DNA of 17,445 bases from an uncultured Cellvibrio sp. (GTDB lineage Bacteria; Pseudomonadota; Gammaproteobacteria; Pseudomonadales; Cellvibrionaceae), in the NCBI GenBank assembly GCA_946886255.1, contig CAMPIG010000047.1:1-17445 (forward strand), read 5' to 3'. Of the stretch, positions 6,041 through 16,211 are shown in pieces. A program made the position numbers and the translations under genes. Under the pieces are notes generated by a model. It was not told where the DNA came from, made no database searches, and saw only the letters and a list, made by a program, of their open reading frames with translations. Numbering within the stretch: position 1 is the first letter of the stretch; the number at the start of each line of letters is the position of its first letter.

Positions 6041-6790
6041 TTATGATTTTGCTGGAACCATTTGTCCTGACATCTTGTTGATTAAATCATTCAGGTTCGA
6101 CAACGACTGCATATGACTATAAATCAGCTCCATTCCATCCTTCTTAAATAAATCCAGAATGTCCGCATCACTGATTTTTTTCAGTTTCTCGCGTTTAACC
6201 ACATAGAAACCAGTGAGATTCATATTTGCTGCCTGATTATCTTTAAAAGTAATCGTTGCCTGCATGGGCTCCAACAAATCCAGCTCGTGCAGTTTTTTAC
6301 AAAATGCTTTAGTCATTTCGGCACGGTATTGATAATCCTTAAGAAATTCCACCACCTCTTTGAGATGAGCAGATTGCTCGCCGTTATCATCGAACAAACG
6401 TTTGCCTTGGCTACCGTCAGCAATACATGCCTTGCTGTTCTCATCGATGCACAAAGTCAAGGTTTCCGCATCCTTCGCACCGGCCAGTACAAATGGGTAG
6501 CGACGAATAAATGCAGGAATATAACGCGCTGAAAATTTTCCATTGGCGTCAATAAATAAATTCTGACCTTCTTTCAAACCCATCACTGCCAAGGGGAGAT
6601 ACTCACCTTCTGTTGCGGTAGCGGAGAAAATAACAGGGTATTCTCCCGCCGCAAAAGGAATCTCCGTAGCCAGCAGCGGTGATGAATTCAAGTGCGCAGC
6701 AAAATCATAGCTGGACACATTAACAGCCCAAGCACGGTGTTTATCGGAGAGCGGCTGAATATTTTCGTAAATCATTAATTGCTTTGACAC
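6041..6790 (-). CDS. SapC family protein
   Basis: The 249-residue product fits the SapC family (Pfam SapC), named after a Campylobacter S-layer-linked gene but of unproven function; members in gammaproteobacteria are often found with TonB-dependent receptors and sugar-use genes. Family-like segments are the start YENIQPLSDKHRAWAVN, the central IPFAAGEYPVIFS, and FSARYIPAFIRRYPFVLAG followed by LTLCIDENS, with NLTGFYVVKREKLKKISD toward the C-terminus. No signal peptide or membrane span is seen, so a cytoplasmic protein is likely. It starts at GTG 6790, chosen for AAGAGG seven bases upstream. It is convergent with the HPF-family gene and no functional partner is nearby. Confidence 0.85.
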   Translation of the reverse strand: MSKQLMIYENIQPLSDKHRAWAVNVSSYDFAAHLNSSPLLATEIPFAAGEYPVIFSATATEGEYLPLAVMGLKEGQNLFIDANGKFSARYIPAFIRRYPFVLAGAKDAETLTLCIDENSKACIADGSQGKRLFDDNGEQSAHLKEVVEFLKDYQYRAEMTKAFCKKLHELDLLEPMQATITFKDNQAANMNLTGFYVVKREKLKKISDADILDLFKKDGMELIYSHMQSLSNLNDLINKMSGQMVPAKS

Positions 6791-6943
6791 AAGTATACCT
6801 CTTGTTATTTTGAAGAACGCACCGGGGCGATACTAAAGAAGGCATACATAGTAGCACTTTGATCGGAATGTGCCAGTAGTCGAAAAGCAATGTCAGATGG
6901 GAATTGGAATACTGGAGAGAAGGTAAACAGATAAGCTAGAAAA

Positions 6944-7020
6944 TGGTCGGAACGGCGGGATTTGAACCCACGACCCCCACACCCCCAGTATGGTGCGCTA
7001 CCTGGCTGCGCTACGCTCCG
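6944..7020 (-). tRNA. tRNA-Pro (anticodon GGG)
   Basis: Read leftward, the 77-nt sequence folds fully: acceptor CGGAGCG/CGTTCCG with one G-U, D-stem GCGC/GCGC around AGCCAGGTA, anticodon stem CCATA/TGTGG around loop CTGGGGG, T-arm GTGGG-TTCAAAT-CCCGC, discriminator A and an encoded CCA end. Bases 34-36 are GGG, reading the proline codons CCC/CCU. It is a single tRNA with its own upstream promoter. Confidence 0.97.
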
Positions 7021-7025
7021 ACGAG

Positions 7026-7070
7026 ACATCAAAAACTGATGTTGCAGCAATGGCTTACGCCATCAGCTGC
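7026..7070 (-). other. Two hairpins in the tRNA-Pro precursor leader
   Basis: On the minus strand a bulged stem GCAGC...ATGGC-GTAA-GCCAT...GCTGC (7044-7070) is followed by ACATCA-GTTTT-TGATGT (7026-7042), ending six bases before the mature tRNA 5' end. They would form part of the 5' leader removed by RNase P. Confidence 0.45.
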
Positions 7071-7081
7071 GAGGGATCGGC

Positions 7082-7109
7082 ATAATACCGCAATTTATCG
7101 ATATTGCAA
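7082..7109 (-). promoter_or_regulatory. Predicted promoter of tRNA-Pro
   Basis: TTGCAA (-35, 4/6) and TATTAT (-10, 5/6) are spaced 16 bp on the minus strand, followed by GCCGATCCC, a GC-rich discriminator common at stable RNA promoters. The start would lie about 55 nt upstream of the mature tRNA and 20-50 bp after the merR-like gene stop. Confidence 0.5.
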
Positions 7110-7127
7110 CTGCCGATGATACTGAAA

Positions 7128-7487
7128 TTATCTGGCTTTCAATACGTCTAGTAATTGTTCTAATTCCACAATCATTTGAGAAACCAGATGCGTGAATTGA
7201 TTGGATTCGTTTTGCTGTGGATCGCTATTCATTTGCAAACGGGCACCACCAATGGTGAACCCCTGATCATATAACAAGGTGCGAATCTGGCGAATCGTAA
7301 GCACATCCTGGCGTTGGTAATAACGACGATTACCCCGACGTTTTACCGGCTTTAATTGAGGAAACTCCTGCTCCCAATAGCGCAATACATGAGGCTTAAC
7401 TGCGCATAGCTCGCTGACCTCACCAATCGTAAAGTAGCGCTTACCGGGAATGACCGGCAGTTCGTCGTTATGACTTGGTTCCAGCAT
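7128..7487 (-). CDS. MerR-family transcriptional regulator of the ihfA-linked type
   Basis: The protein has 119 residues. A winged helix-turn-helix of the MerR type occupies about residues 17-85: [21 protein letters not shown], then the wing [14 protein letters not shown] and [20 protein letters not shown]. The C-terminal tail (about 86-119) is a short helix that could make the dimer coiled coil. There is no cysteine-rich metal loop and no ligand domain. A gene of this kind directly follows ihfA in many gammaproteobacteria; its targets are not known to me. The start overlaps the end of ihfA by 20 bp and has only a weak ribosome binding site, which suggests translational coupling. It is the last gene of the long thrS-to-ihfA cluster. 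Confidence 0.85.
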   Translation of the reverse strand: MLEPSHNDELPVIPGKRYFTIGEVSELCAVKPHVLRYWEQEFPQLKPVKRRGNRRYYQRQDVLTIRQIRTLLYDQGFTIGGARLQMNSDPQQNESNQFTHLVSQMIVELEQLLDVLKAR

Positions 7488-7776
7488 ATGCTTCTACTCT
7501 GGCCTTGAGTTTTTGTCCCGGGCGGAAAGTGACCACCCGACGCGCACTGATCGGGATTTCCTCTCCCGTCTTGGGATTGCGTCCCGGACGTTGGCTTTTG
7601 TCACGTAGATCAAAATTTCCAAAGCCAGACAACTTTACCTGTTCGTTATTTTCAAGAGCGTGACGAATCTCTTCAAAAAAGAGTTCAACAAGCTCTTTGG
7701 CTTCGCGTTTATTAAGGCCGAGATCTTCATACAGCTTCTCGGCCAAGTCTGCTTTCGTCAGAGCACCATCCGGCAT
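7468..7776 (-). CDS. ihfA: Integration host factor subunit alpha
   Basis: IHF-alpha pairs with IHF-beta and bends DNA sharply at specific sites, serving replication, recombination and transcription. The 102 residues are close to E. coli IhfA throughout: [20 protein letters not shown], then [20 protein letters not shown], the HU/IHF signature [20 protein letters not shown], and [17 protein letters not shown]. The PGRNP segment carries the intercalating proline. It begins 11 bp after pheT, as in the conserved pheST-ihfA operon, with AGGGA upstream of ATG 7776. Three extra residues before the usual MALTK start (MPDG) are unremarkable. Confidence 0.98.
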   Translation of the reverse strand: MPDGALTKADLAEKLYEDLGLNKREAKELVELFFEEIRHALENNEQVKLSGFGNFDLRDKSQRPGRNPKTGEEIPISARRVVTFRPGQKLKARVEAYAGTKS

Positions 7777-7787
7777 GTTTATTATCC

Positions 7788-10163
7788 CTATCTGAGGGTG
7801 GCTGCAAAGTTTGCCTCCAGATATCGAACAACATTGTCTATAGAGGCGCTGATCTCATCCTCTGTAAGAGTGCGTGATGGATGTTGAAAGGTCAACCCCA
7901 TCGCCACACTTTTTCTATGTGGATCAATACCTTTGCCCATATATACGTCAAATACCTTTAAGTCCACAAGCTCTTCCCCAGCTTTATTTTTGACAGCATC
8001 CAGCAGAGCGTCCACAGCCAGGTTGCGATCGACCACAACGGCCAGATCACGGCGCACCTCGGGGAACCTGGACAGCGGGCTAAAACCTGGTACACGCGCT
8101 GCTAATAGGCTGTTTAATGTGATCTCAAAAACATAAGCCGTTTTAGGAATATCCAGTTGCTGCTGGAGCGTGGGATGCAAAGCGCCCAGGTAACCCTGCA
8201 GCTCCCCTCCACAATAAATAGCTGCGGTCTGCCCCGGATGCATTGCAGGATGAACGGCAGCTTTAAATGCGAACCCGGAGGCATTACCCGTTACGTCGAT
8301 CAAGGACGCAAGGTCACCTTTAAGATCAAAGAAATCCACCCAGTCAGCGGAATTTGCCCAGGATTCCGGACTACGGCGACCATAGATCAACCCTGCCAAC
8401 ATGGCTTGTTGTTTAAAGCCGTCCGGCGCAGGCAAAAAACGCAAGCCACTTTCAAAAAGCCGGACGCGTTCCTGCTGGCGATTAAGATTATGCCGCAGTA
8501 CGTTTACCAAACCGGGCAAGAGACTGGTCCGCATGGCGGACATATCCGCACTGATCGGGTTACGCAAGGCTATTGCATCTGTTTGGGGGTCGAATAAGGA
8601 CGCCATCTTAGGCTCAATAAAGCTGTAGGTAATGGCCTCTTGATAACCGCGGGAGACTAAGTGGCGCCGTAAGGCAGGCAATCCAAGCTTTACTTCCGGA
8701 TGGGGCTGAATTGCCAGAGGCTTGGCCAAACTGCGTGTTGGCAAACGGTTGTAACCATAAATCCTGGCTAGCTCCTCTAACAGATCCGCCTCAATAGCGA
8801 TGTCAAAGCGGTAGGAAGGCGCCGAAAACGTCCAATCTTCCTCATTCTCTTCATCCAACGAGAGGCCGAGGCGTCCCAAAATATCCACGACTTCAGTGCT
8901 GGCCATATCAAGACTCAGACCACTCTGGATTCTGGCGCGACGCAATTTAATCTGGCGTTTTTGCGGTAAATGGCCATTGGTGACATGGACCACAGGGCCA
9001 GCTTCGCCGCCCACAACCCCAAGCAATAAAGCCGTCGCCCGCTCAATTGCCTCTACTTGCAACTCGTAGTCCACCCCACGTTCAAACCGGTGCGAGGAGT
9101 CTGTATGCAGCCCATAGGAACGCGCTCGGCCGGCTATCGCTACAGGGTTGAAAAAAGCACTTTCCAGGAAAATATCACGGGTAGTGTCGCTGACAGAGGT
9201 GGCCTTACCTCCCATCACACCGGCAATAGCCAAAGCCTGTTGATCATCGGCAATCACCAGCGTATCGGCATTAAGCTTTATCTCCTGACCATCCAGAAGA
9301 ACTAGTGATTCACCCTGTTGTGCCATACGGACATGGATAGCGCCCTGCAATTTCTGGAGGTCGAAGGCGTGCATGGGTTGACCCAATTCCATGAGGACAT
9401 AGTTGGTTACGTCAACGACAGCATCAATTGAACGCAAACCGGCACGAATCAATTTGTCCTGCAACCAGGCAGGAGAAGGACGAGAGATATCAATATTGCG
9501 AATAACCCGACCTACATAACGACTACAGGCGGCATCAGCCTCAAGGTGAACAGCAATGGTGTCGTTCAGCGTCGGTGCAACCGCAGGAATAGCGGGTGGC
9601 TCTACCGAAGCCCGATTCAGCACCCCGATTTCCCGGGCCAAACCTTTTACACTCAGACAATCGCTACGGTTGGGCGTAAGATCCACCTCAATCAGCTTGT
9701 CATCAAGCTTGAGGTATTCACGCAAGTCAGCACCAACGGGGGCGTCCGCAGCCAGCTCCCACAAACCGCTATCATCATCGCCCGCTTCCAGTTCTGTTTG
9801 CCCGCACAACATGCCAAACGATTCAACACCGCGCAGTTTGGCTTTCTTGATCTGGAAGTCGCCGGGCAGCGTGGCACCGATAGTGGCAAAAGGCGCTTTG
9901 AGGCCCACTCGCGCGTTGGGTGCCCCGCAAACGACCTGCACCTGCCCTTCAGGTAGACCGGCCACTTGGCAAACACGCAATTTGTCCGCGTCCGGATGCT
10001 GCTCGACGGCAACAATTTCACCCACAATCACACCGGAAAAGTCACCCGCAACTGACTCTATTCCATCCACTTCCAACCCAGCCATGGTCAACTGCGCCAC
10101 CAACTCATCGGTAGAAATAGCTGGATTAACCCATTCACGCAACCAGGATTCACTTACTTTCAT
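7788..10163 (-). CDS. pheT: Phenylalanyl-tRNA synthetase beta subunit
   Basis: PheT is the large subunit of the alpha2-beta2 enzyme that charges tRNA-Phe; it holds the editing site and tRNA-binding parts. The 791 residues agree with the family (about 795). Domain order seen: N-terminal [14 protein letters not shown], an OB-fold tRNA-binding domain about 39-150 ([21 protein letters not shown]), B3/B4 editing domain ([35 protein letters not shown]), B5 domain (RRARIQSGL), the catalytic-like core ([31 protein letters not shown]) and a C-terminal ferredoxin-fold anticodon-binding domain ([31 protein letters not shown]). ATG 10163 has no good Shine-Dalgarno; instead CTAG heptads lie directly upstream, so coupling to pheS is likely. 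Confidence 0.98.
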   Translation of the reverse strand: MKVSESWLREWVNPAISTDELVAQLTMAGLEVDGIESVAGDFSGVIVGEIVAVEQHPDADKLRVCQVAGLPEGQVQVVCGAPNARVGLKAPFATIGATLPGDFQIKKAKLRGVESFGMLCGQTELEAGDDDSGLWELAADAPVGADLREYLKLDDKLIEVDLTPNRSDCLSVKGLAREIGVLNRASVEPPAIPAVAPTLNDTIAVHLEADAACSRYVGRVIRNIDISRPSPAWLQDKLIRAGLRSIDAVVDVTNYVLMELGQPMHAFDLQKLQGAIHVRMAQQGESLVLLDGQEIKLNADTLVIADDQQALAIAGVMGGKATSVSDTTRDIFLESAFFNPVAIAGRARSYGLHTDSSHRFERGVDYELQVEAIERATALLLGVVGGEAGPVVHVTNGHLPQKRQIKLRRARIQSGLSLDMASTEVVDILGRLGLSLDEENEEDWTFSAPSYRFDIAIEADLLEELARIYGYNRLPTRSLAKPLAIQPHPEVKLGLPALRRHLVSRGYQEAITYSFIEPKMASLFDPQTDAIALRNPISADMSAMRTSLLPGLVNVLRHNLNRQQERVRLFESGLRFLPAPDGFKQQAMLAGLIYGRRSPESWANSADWVDFFDLKGDLASLIDVTGNASGFAFKAAVHPAMHPGQTAAIYCGGELQGYLGALHPTLQQQLDIPKTAYVFEITLNSLLAARVPGFSPLSRFPEVRRDLAVVVDRNLAVDALLDAVKNKAGEELVDLKVFDVYMGKGIDPHRKSVAMGLTFQHPSRTLTEDEISASIDNVVRYLEANFAATLR

Positions 10164-10172
10164 AGTATTCAG

Positions 10173-10200
10173 TCTCTAGGAGCTAGTTACTAGTCTCTAG
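10173..10200. repeat. Four tandem NNNCTAG heptads between pheS and pheT
   Basis: CTAG occurs at 10176, 10183, 10190 and 10197, exactly seven bases apart, giving TCTCTAG, GAGCTAG, TTACTAG, TCTCTAG. The first and last units are identical. CTAG is normally scarce in gammaproteobacterial genomes, and no other pair in this window shows this spacing. The array lies in the 75-bp pheS-pheT gap and ends ten bases before the pheT start codon. Confidence 0.75.
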
Positions 10201-10238
10201 TGGTTTCTCTCCACCGCCGGAAGGCCGTGGCTGCTCAA

Positions 10239-11375
<1,137 letters not shown>

Positions 11376-11386
11376 TCATTGGACGA

Positions 11387-11746
11387 TTAAGCAGCCAGAG
11401 CTGATTTAGCCTTCTCAACAACTGCAGCAAAAGCTGCCTTATCGTATACCGCCAGATCAGCCAGTACGCGACGGTCAAGCACGATATTGGCTTTCTTCAA
11501 GCCGGCAATCAGTTGACTGTAGGTCATGCCTTCAGCACGAGACTGGGCATTGATACGAGTGATCCACAATGCACGGAAGTTACGCTTCTTGACGCGACGA
11601 TCGCGGTAAGCATATTGACCGGCTTTGATAACAGCCTGCTTGGCTACGCGGAATACGCGTGAGCGTGCACCGTAATAACCTTTTGCAGCTTTTAAAACTT
11701 TCTTGTGACGACGACGCGCCTCTACACCACGCTTAACACGGGCCAT
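11387..11746 (-). CDS. rplT: 50S ribosomal protein L20
   Basis: L20 binds 23S rRNA early in 50S assembly and, in E. coli, represses its own operon by binding the rpmI leader. The 119-residue length is standard. Family sequence is clear from the start [19 protein letters not shown], then [37 protein letters not shown] and the end [17 protein letters not shown]. It lies 36 bp downstream of rpmI and is followed by a strong terminator hairpin. Confidence 0.98.
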   Translation of the reverse strand: MARVKRGVEARRRHKKVLKAAKGYYGARSRVFRVAKQAVIKAGQYAYRDRRVKKRNFRALWITRINAQSRAEGMTYSQLIAGLKKANIVLDRRVLADLAVYDKAAFAAVVEKAKSALAA

Positions 11747-11782
11747 AATTCTATCCTCTCAAAATTCTCAATGAAGCCAATA

Positions 11783-11980
11783 TTAGTTGGCGCGAAGCAT
11801 ACGCTTAACAGCTGGTACATCGACTTCAGCAACAATGCTGGTGCCGCGCAACTGACGCTTACGCTTAGTGGTCATTTTGGTCAGGATGTGGCTCTTGTTG
11901 GCGTGCTTGTGCTTATAGCCAGCGCCGGTCTTCTTGAAGCGCTTGGAGGCGCCACTATGTGTTTTAGCTTTTGTTGCCAT
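11783..11980 (-). CDS. rpmI: 50S ribosomal protein L35
   Basis: L35 is a small, basic large-subunit protein. From ATG 11980 it is 65 residues, [19 protein letters not shown] to [11 protein letters not shown], as usual for the family. GGAG lies eight bases before this ATG. An in-frame upstream ATG at 12043 is rejected because it has no ribosome binding site and the extension is foreign to L35. It lies between infC and rplT in the conserved order, with a 119-bp leader that can form a long-range stem. Confidence 0.98.
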   Translation of the reverse strand: MATKAKTHSGASKRFKKTGAGYKHKHANKSHILTKMTTKRKRQLRGTSIVAEVDVPAVKRMLRAN

Positions 11981-12012
11981 GGGAAAAACTCCGCATTCGT
12001 AGTGATTAATAC

Positions 12013-12067
12013 GAGACACCGCGTTATTGCTGGCCATACACAAAACTACTGCATATGACGATGTCTC
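12013..12067 (-). promoter_or_regulatory. Long-range stem in the infC-rpmI leader (candidate L20 operator)
   Basis: In the RNA, GAGACAUCG (12067-12059) can pair with CGGUGUCUC (12021-12013): nine pairs including one U-G wobble, closing a 37-nt loop. It ends 32 bases before the rpmI start codon. In E. coli the L20 operator in this same interval uses a long-range pairing, so a similar role is plausible. The pairing is seen in the sequence; the function is inference. Confidence 0.4.
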
Positions 12068-12099
12068 TTTAAAGTAGCCTGAGGCAGCTAAAAGCCCGG

Positions 12100-12648
12100 T
12101 TACTTTTTCTTTTTCGGGGCGATTACCATAGTCAATTGACGGCCTTCCATCTTTGCCGATTGCTCTACAGTACCCATCTCCGCCAGGTCTTGCTCGATGC
12201 GTTGCATCATCTCCATACCAAGCTCCTGGTGAGCCAGTTCGCGGCCGCGGAACTTTAACGTTACCTTGGCCTTGTCCCCGTGTTCAAGGAAACGTATCAG
12301 GTTGCGTAGTTTGACCTGATAATCCCCCTCTTCCGTCCCTGGTCGAAATTTCATTTCTTTGATTTGCTGCTGCTTTTGCTTCTTCTTGGCAGCCGCTTTG
12401 GTTTTCTTTAACTCAAACAGATGTTTACCGTAATCCATGATCTTACAGACCACGGGGTCGCTATCAGCAACAATCTCTACCAGGTCAAGGGTGGCCGCCT
12501 GGGCTCGCGCCAGAGCGTCGGAAAGAGGGACAATGCCCACCTGCTCACCACTTGCATCGATTAAGCGAACTTCTTTTGCTTCGATTTGATCGTTGATCCG
12601 CGCCTTTTTGGAATTACCTTTATTCGCGGTAGCGTTATCTCGTTTGAT
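12100..12648 (-). CDS. infC: Translation initiation factor IF-3 (ATC start)
   Basis: IF-3 binds the 30S subunit, keeps subunits apart and proofreads start codons. From the proposed start it has 182 residues (E. coli 180). The N-domain reads [20 protein letters not shown], then [20 protein letters not shown] and [20 protein letters not shown] followed by DYGK. The C-domain holds [40 protein letters not shown] and the end APKKKK. No ATG, GTG or TTG fits the N-terminus. The ATC at 12648 has GGAG eight bases upstream, and its IKR(D/E) matches Pseudomonas IF-3. infC of E. coli starts with AUU, which lets IF-3 repress its own synthesis, so the rare start is functional rather than an error. A GTG at 12540 would lose 36 conserved residues. 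It lies 32 bp after thrS. Confidence 0.95.
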   Translation of the reverse strand: MKRDNATANKGNSKKARINDQIEAKEVRLIDASGEQVGIVPLSDALARAQAATLDLVEIVADSDPVVCKIMDYGKHLFELKKTKAAAKKKQKQQQIKEMKFRPGTEEGDYQVKLRNLIRFLEHGDKAKVTLKFRGRELAHQELGMEMMQRIEQDLAEMGTVEQSAKMEGRQLTMVIAPKKKK

Positions 12649-12680
12649 AGTTTTATCTCCAGTTCATTAATAGAAACAAG

Positions 12681-14603
12681 TCAGGAAGAAATACGTCCCC
12701 GGCGTGCTACATCAGCAGCCAGCAGGTCAGTAAAGGCTTCCAGGCTCATTACACCCAAATCATTTCCGTCCCTTGTGCGAACCGCAACAGATTGATTTTC
12801 AACCTCTTTATCGCCAATGACGAGCAGGTAGGGAACCCGCTGAATCGTGTGCTCGCGGATTTTAAAGCCGATCTTCTCGTTTCTCAAGTCCGAAATGACA
12901 CGGAAGCCCTTATCACGCAAGGTTTTTTCCACTTTCTCGACATATTCGGCCTGATTGTCAGTGATATTCAGAACCACCGCTTGCTCCGGCGCCAGCCAGG
13001 CAGGGAAGGAACCTTCATAATGCTCGATCAGGATACCGATAAAGCGCTCGAAGGAACCAAGGATCGCCCGATGCAGCATAACCGGCACCTGACGTGAGCC
13101 ATCTTCCGCTACGTATTGCGCATCCAGACGACCCGGCATGGAGAAATCCACCTGAATGGTGCCACATTGCCATACGCGGCCAATGCAGTCTTTCAGGGAA
13201 AATTCAATCTTCGGACCGTAGAAGGCACCCTCACCCGGCAAAAGTTCATAGGGCAACCCCTTACTTTGCAAGGCATCCATCAGGGCTTTTTCGGCCTTAT
13301 CCCAGACTTCATCACTACCGACACGCTGTTCCGGACGCGTGGAGATACGGATGATGACATCACTGAAACCAAAGTCGGCATAAACCTGGTAGAGCAAATC
13401 AGTAAAGGTCGACACCTCGTCCTGAATCTGCGCTTCGGTACAAAAGATATGGGCATCATCCTGCACAAAGGCGCGCACGCGCATCAGCCCCTGCAAGGTT
13501 CCCGAGGCTTCGTTGCGATGGCAGGAGCCAAACTCAGCCAAACGTAAAGGCAGTTCACGGTAGCTCTTCAACCCCTGGTTGAATACCTGGATATGGCAGG
13601 GGCAGTTCATCGGCTTTACGGCGAAATCGCGATCTTCTGATGCCACAGTGAACATATTTGCGCGGAATTTATCCCAGTGGCCGGAGCGTTCCCACAATGT
13701 GCGATCCACCACTTGCGGGGTCTTGATTTCGCTGTAGCCGTTATTGCGCTGCACATCGCGCATATAGGATTCAAGAGTGGAATAGATGGTCCAACCACGC
13801 GGATGCCAGAACACCATACCCGGCGCTTCTTCCTGCAGATGGAAGAAATTGAATTTCTTGCCTAGTTTACGGTGATCACGCTTCACCGCCTCTTCTAACA
13901 TCTGTAAATGCGCAGCCAATTGTTTTTTATCAGCGAATGCAGTGCCATAAATCCGCTGCAACATTTTGTTACTGGAATCACCACGCCAGTAAGCGCCGGA
14001 CACGCGCATTAACTTGAAATGCGCACAAAAACGCATATTCGGGACATGCGGACCGCGACACATATCGACATATTCTTCGTGGTGATACAAACCCGGCGTA
14101 GCGTCACGGGGAATATCACGCTCCAGAATTTCCAGTTTGTAGGGCTCACCGCGTGCAGCAAAGGTGTCGTGCGCTTCTTGCCAGGACACTTTCTTTTTCA
14201 CCACATCGTATTCAGTTTTCGCCAGCGCCAGCATCCGCTGTTCAAGAGCTGCGATGTCTTCATCCGTCAACATATGGTCGAGGTAGACATCGTCATAAAA
14301 GCCATTTTCGATGGTCGGGCCGATAGCCATCTTCACATCGGGCCACATTTGTTTGATGGCATGGCCGAGTAAGTGGGCACAGGAATGGCGAATAATCTCC
14401 AGACCGTCCTCATCTTTCGCGGTGAAGATAACCAGCTCAGCATCGTCAATAATTAGATCGTGGGCATCAACGCGTTCACCGTTTACGCGGCCCGCGATGG
14501 TTGCCTTGGCCAAACCGGGACCAATGTCGGCAGCGACATCATAGACAGAGACGGGTTTATCAAACTGGCGTTGGGAGCCATCGGGAAGTGTAATAACAGG
14601 CAT
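12681..14603 (-). CDS. thrS: Threonyl-tRNA synthetase
   Basis: ThrRS charges tRNA-Thr and clears mischarged Ser-tRNA-Thr. The 640 residues keep the E. coli numbering. Domains: TGS at 1-61; the editing domain with His73 and His77 (HSCAH) and Cys182/His186 (CRGPH); the class II core about 243-535; an anticodon-binding domain about 540-635 ([20 protein letters not shown]). The catalytic zinc ligands are present as Cys334 (NCPCH), His385 (DDAHIF) and His511 (MLHRAI). ATG 14603 has AAGGA upstream. It heads the minus-strand translation cluster. The leader holds a 6-bp hairpin, but no clear tRNA-Thr anticodon mimic of the type used for autoregulation in E. coli. Confidence 0.98.
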   Translation of the reverse strand: MPVITLPDGSQRQFDKPVSVYDVAADIGPGLAKATIAGRVNGERVDAHDLIIDDAELVIFTAKDEDGLEIIRHSCAHLLGHAIKQMWPDVKMAIGPTIENGFYDDVYLDHMLTDEDIAALEQRMLALAKTEYDVVKKKVSWQEAHDTFAARGEPYKLEILERDIPRDATPGLYHHEEYVDMCRGPHVPNMRFCAHFKLMRVSGAYWRGDSSNKMLQRIYGTAFADKKQLAAHLQMLEEAVKRDHRKLGKKFNFFHLQEEAPGMVFWHPRGWTIYSTLESYMRDVQRNNGYSEIKTPQVVDRTLWERSGHWDKFRANMFTVASEDRDFAVKPMNCPCHIQVFNQGLKSYRELPLRLAEFGSCHRNEASGTLQGLMRVRAFVQDDAHIFCTEAQIQDEVSTFTDLLYQVYADFGFSDVIIRISTRPEQRVGSDEVWDKAEKALMDALQSKGLPYELLPGEGAFYGPKIEFSLKDCIGRVWQCGTIQVDFSMPGRLDAQYVAEDGSRQVPVMLHRAILGSFERFIGILIEHYEGSFPAWLAPEQAVVLNITDNQAEYVEKVEKTLRDKGFRVISDLRNEKIGFKIREHTIQRVPYLLVIGDKEVENQSVAVRTRDGNDLGVMSLEAFTDLLAADVARRGRISS

Positions 14604-14667
14604 GATCCATCCTTTTCAGTGGTGACCCCTACCAAAGGCCACTTGAGTTAACTAATGCAGGGAAAGC

Positions 14668-14684
14668 CTTCCTATTGCAGGAAG
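14668..14684 (-). other. Small hairpin in the thrS leader
   Basis: CTTCCT and AGGAAG form a 6-bp stem with a five-base loop (GCAAT on the minus strand), about 65 bases before the thrS start. The loop does not contain a threonine anticodon triplet, so a tRNA-mimic operator is not supported by this element alone. Confidence 0.35.
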
Positions 14685-14703
14685 CTGAAATATAAGAGGC
14701 GGG

Positions 14704-14733
14704 AGTATATAAAAGTGGGCGTACCCATACCAG
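14704..14733 (-). promoter_or_regulatory. Possible thrS promoter
   Basis: TATACT (14704-14709) is a good -10 (5/6) followed by CCCGCC, a GC-rich discriminator. The -35 is poor whichever spacing is used (TGGTAT at 17 bp or CTGGTA at 18 bp), so an activator or a different start is possible. Confidence 0.35.
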
Positions 14734-14765
14734 ACTTTTTTTGACGCGCGAAAATGGGTTGTGCC

Positions 14766-14791
14766 TGTAACAAACGCGGCGACTGCGCATC
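14766..14791 (+). promoter_or_regulatory. Possible ECF-sigma promoter of the doxX-sigma-antisigma operon
   Basis: TGTAAC (14766-14771) followed after 14 bp by CGCATC (14786-14791) resembles the TGTAAC plus CG-containing -10 layout of many ECF promoters. It lies about 40 bp ahead of the preferred doxX start. Autoregulation by the sigma factor two genes downstream is an inference. Confidence 0.3.
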
Positions 14792-14832
14792 TGTATCGCA
14801 ACATTATCACTAGCCGAAGGATAACCATTCAT

Positions 14833-15474
14833 ATGCCCCACACCCGGTTATTGCAAACCCAGCGCGCACTTGACCGATGCCTGCAAAAATTGGGACATGT
14901 CGATGGTCTGGCCACGTTGGCGTTGCGATTTATCCTGGTACCGGTTTTCTGGATGGCAGGAATGCAGAAACTCAATCATTTCAACAGTACTGTTGAATGG
15001 TTTGGAAATTCTGATTGGGGGCTAGGATTACCTCTTCCATGGTTGCTGGCCTTGCTTGCCACAGCCACTGAATTGCTCGGTGCCATTTTATTAGCCCTGG
15101 GATTATTGACCCGCATAATTACTGTGCCTCTGATTATTACCATGCTGGTCGCGATCATCAGCGTGCATTGGGAAAACGGCTGGCAGGCTATCGCCGATCC
15201 ACAAGCAGCTTTCGCTACGGAGTCAGTAATCGCTTCGAGCGAAAAACTGGAGCGTGCGCGCGACATTCTACGTGATCACGGCAATTACACCTGGCTGACC
15301 TCCAGCGGCAAGTTTGTCATTCTCAATAACGGAATCGAATTTGCGGCGATTTATCTGAGTATGTTACTGGCATTGCTATTTCTCGGCGGAGGGCATTATG
15401 TCAGTCTGGATTATTGGTTAATGCGCTGGCTGCACGCTAAAAATATCAAACAAAACTCACGCGAGTCAGATTGA
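14833..15474 (+). CDS. DoxX-family membrane protein (HvfX-like)
   Basis: From ATG 14833 the protein has 213 residues and four predicted membrane spans, near 25-45, 68-90, 93-112 and 166-188, as in the DoxX family. The stretches LALRFILVPVFWMAGMQKLN, TVEWFGNSDWGLGLPLPW, VHWENGWQAIAD, the charged loop SSEKLERARDILRDHGNYTW and VILNNGIEFAAIYL are characteristic of the HvfX subtype, which commonly accompanies bufferin (DUF2282) and DUF692 genes in metal-stress operons. Those genes are not in this window. AAGGA lies about 11 bases before this ATG; a GTG at 14761 is in frame but falls on the candidate promoter and lacks a ribosome binding site. Sigma and anti-sigma genes follow on the same strand. 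Its biochemical function is unknown. Confidence 0.85.
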   Translation: MPHTRLLQTQRALDRCLQKLGHVDGLATLALRFILVPVFWMAGMQKLNHFNSTVEWFGNSDWGLGLPLPWLLALLATATELLGAILLALGLLTRIITVPLIITMLVAIISVHWENGWQAIADPQAAFATESVIASSEKLERARDILRDHGNYTWLTSSGKFVILNNGIEFAAIYLSMLLALLFLGGGHYVSLDYWLMRWLHAKNIKQNSRESD

Positions 15475-15518
15475 CGTTGAATGATGGTCGCACTTCACGA
15501 ACGCGGATCACATAATTA

Positions 15519-16211
15519 ATGCTAATCTTGGAGCACGATGACCAGCAGTGTGTACCCGTTTCAATGCCTCTTCAGACAAATAAAACCGCCACACCCGGCG
15601 TGGTAGATGATGCCTCACTGATCGAACGCCTGCTCCACCGTGATGAGCGCGCATTCTGTGAGTTAATTAATAAGTATCAGCGACTGATGCTGACAGTTGC
15701 CCGCGCAATTGTGGGTGACGTATTTGCTGAGGATGTGGTCCAGGAAGCGTGGGCATCGGTATATACCGCACTACCCCGCTTTGAACGTCGCTCCACATTG
15801 AAGACCTGGATATTGACCATTGTCAGCAACGAAGCCAAAGTCCGATTGCGGCGGGAGTCACGCATGGTATCGCTTGAGATGTTGGATGGAGATACCCCAG
15901 GGAGCTATCTGGATGCCGCTAACTTTCAGCCTGACGGCCATTGGCGACAGGCGCCGGCGCACTGGAGCCAGGAATCACCGGAAGCGCTAATGGAAGAACA
16001 ACAATTGCAAACATGTATTACGAATACACTTAATCTCTTGCCACCTATGCAGAAAGCAGCTTTTATTTTGCGCGATATCGAACAGCAGACATTTGACGAA
16101 ATTTGCCAGATCTTACACGTGAGCAGCGCGAACATCAGAGTGTTGGTACATCGCGCACGTTTGTCGTTGATGCAAGCGATTGATCGTTATCAGGAGACCG
16201 GCCAATGCTAA
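15519..16211 (+). CDS. ECF-type RNA polymerase sigma factor
   Basis: ECF sigma factors direct RNA polymerase to stress promoters and are held inactive by a partner anti-sigma. The protein has 230 residues. Region 2 spans about 34-113 with LIERLLHRDERAFCELINKY, GDVFAEDVVQEAWASVY and STLKTWILTIVSNEAKVRLR. A linker of about 50 residues contains GHWRQAPAHWSQESPEALM. Region 4 spans about 163-225 with LNLLPPMQKAAFILRDIE and the helix-turn-helix FDEICQILHVSSANIRVLVH. There is no region 1.1 or 3. The start is unsure: ATG 15519 lacks a clear ribosome binding site, and ATG 15564 would remove a nonconserved tail of 15 residues. It lies 44 bp after doxX and overlaps the anti-sigma gene by 7 bp. Confidence 0.93.
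   Translation: MLILEHDDQQCVPVSMPLQTNKTATPGVVDDASLIERLLHRDERAFCELINKYQRLMLTVARAIVGDVFAEDVVQEAWASVYTALPRFERRSTLKTWILTIVSNEAKVRLRRESRMVSLEMLDGDTPGSYLDAANFQPDGHWRQAPAHWSQESPEALMEEQQLQTCITNTLNLLPPMQKAAFILRDIEQQTFDEICQILHVSSANIRVLVHRARLSLMQAIDRYQETGQC

Noticed and set aside
9556..10179. 207-residue frame antisense to pheT
   Set aside because: It lies opposite the certain pheT N-terminal half; the Ser/Pro/Thr-rich translation is typical of an antisense shadow.
14668..14684. tRNA-Thr mimic operator in the thrS leader
   Set aside because: The hairpin loop lacks a threonine anticodon triplet and the stem is only 6 bp.
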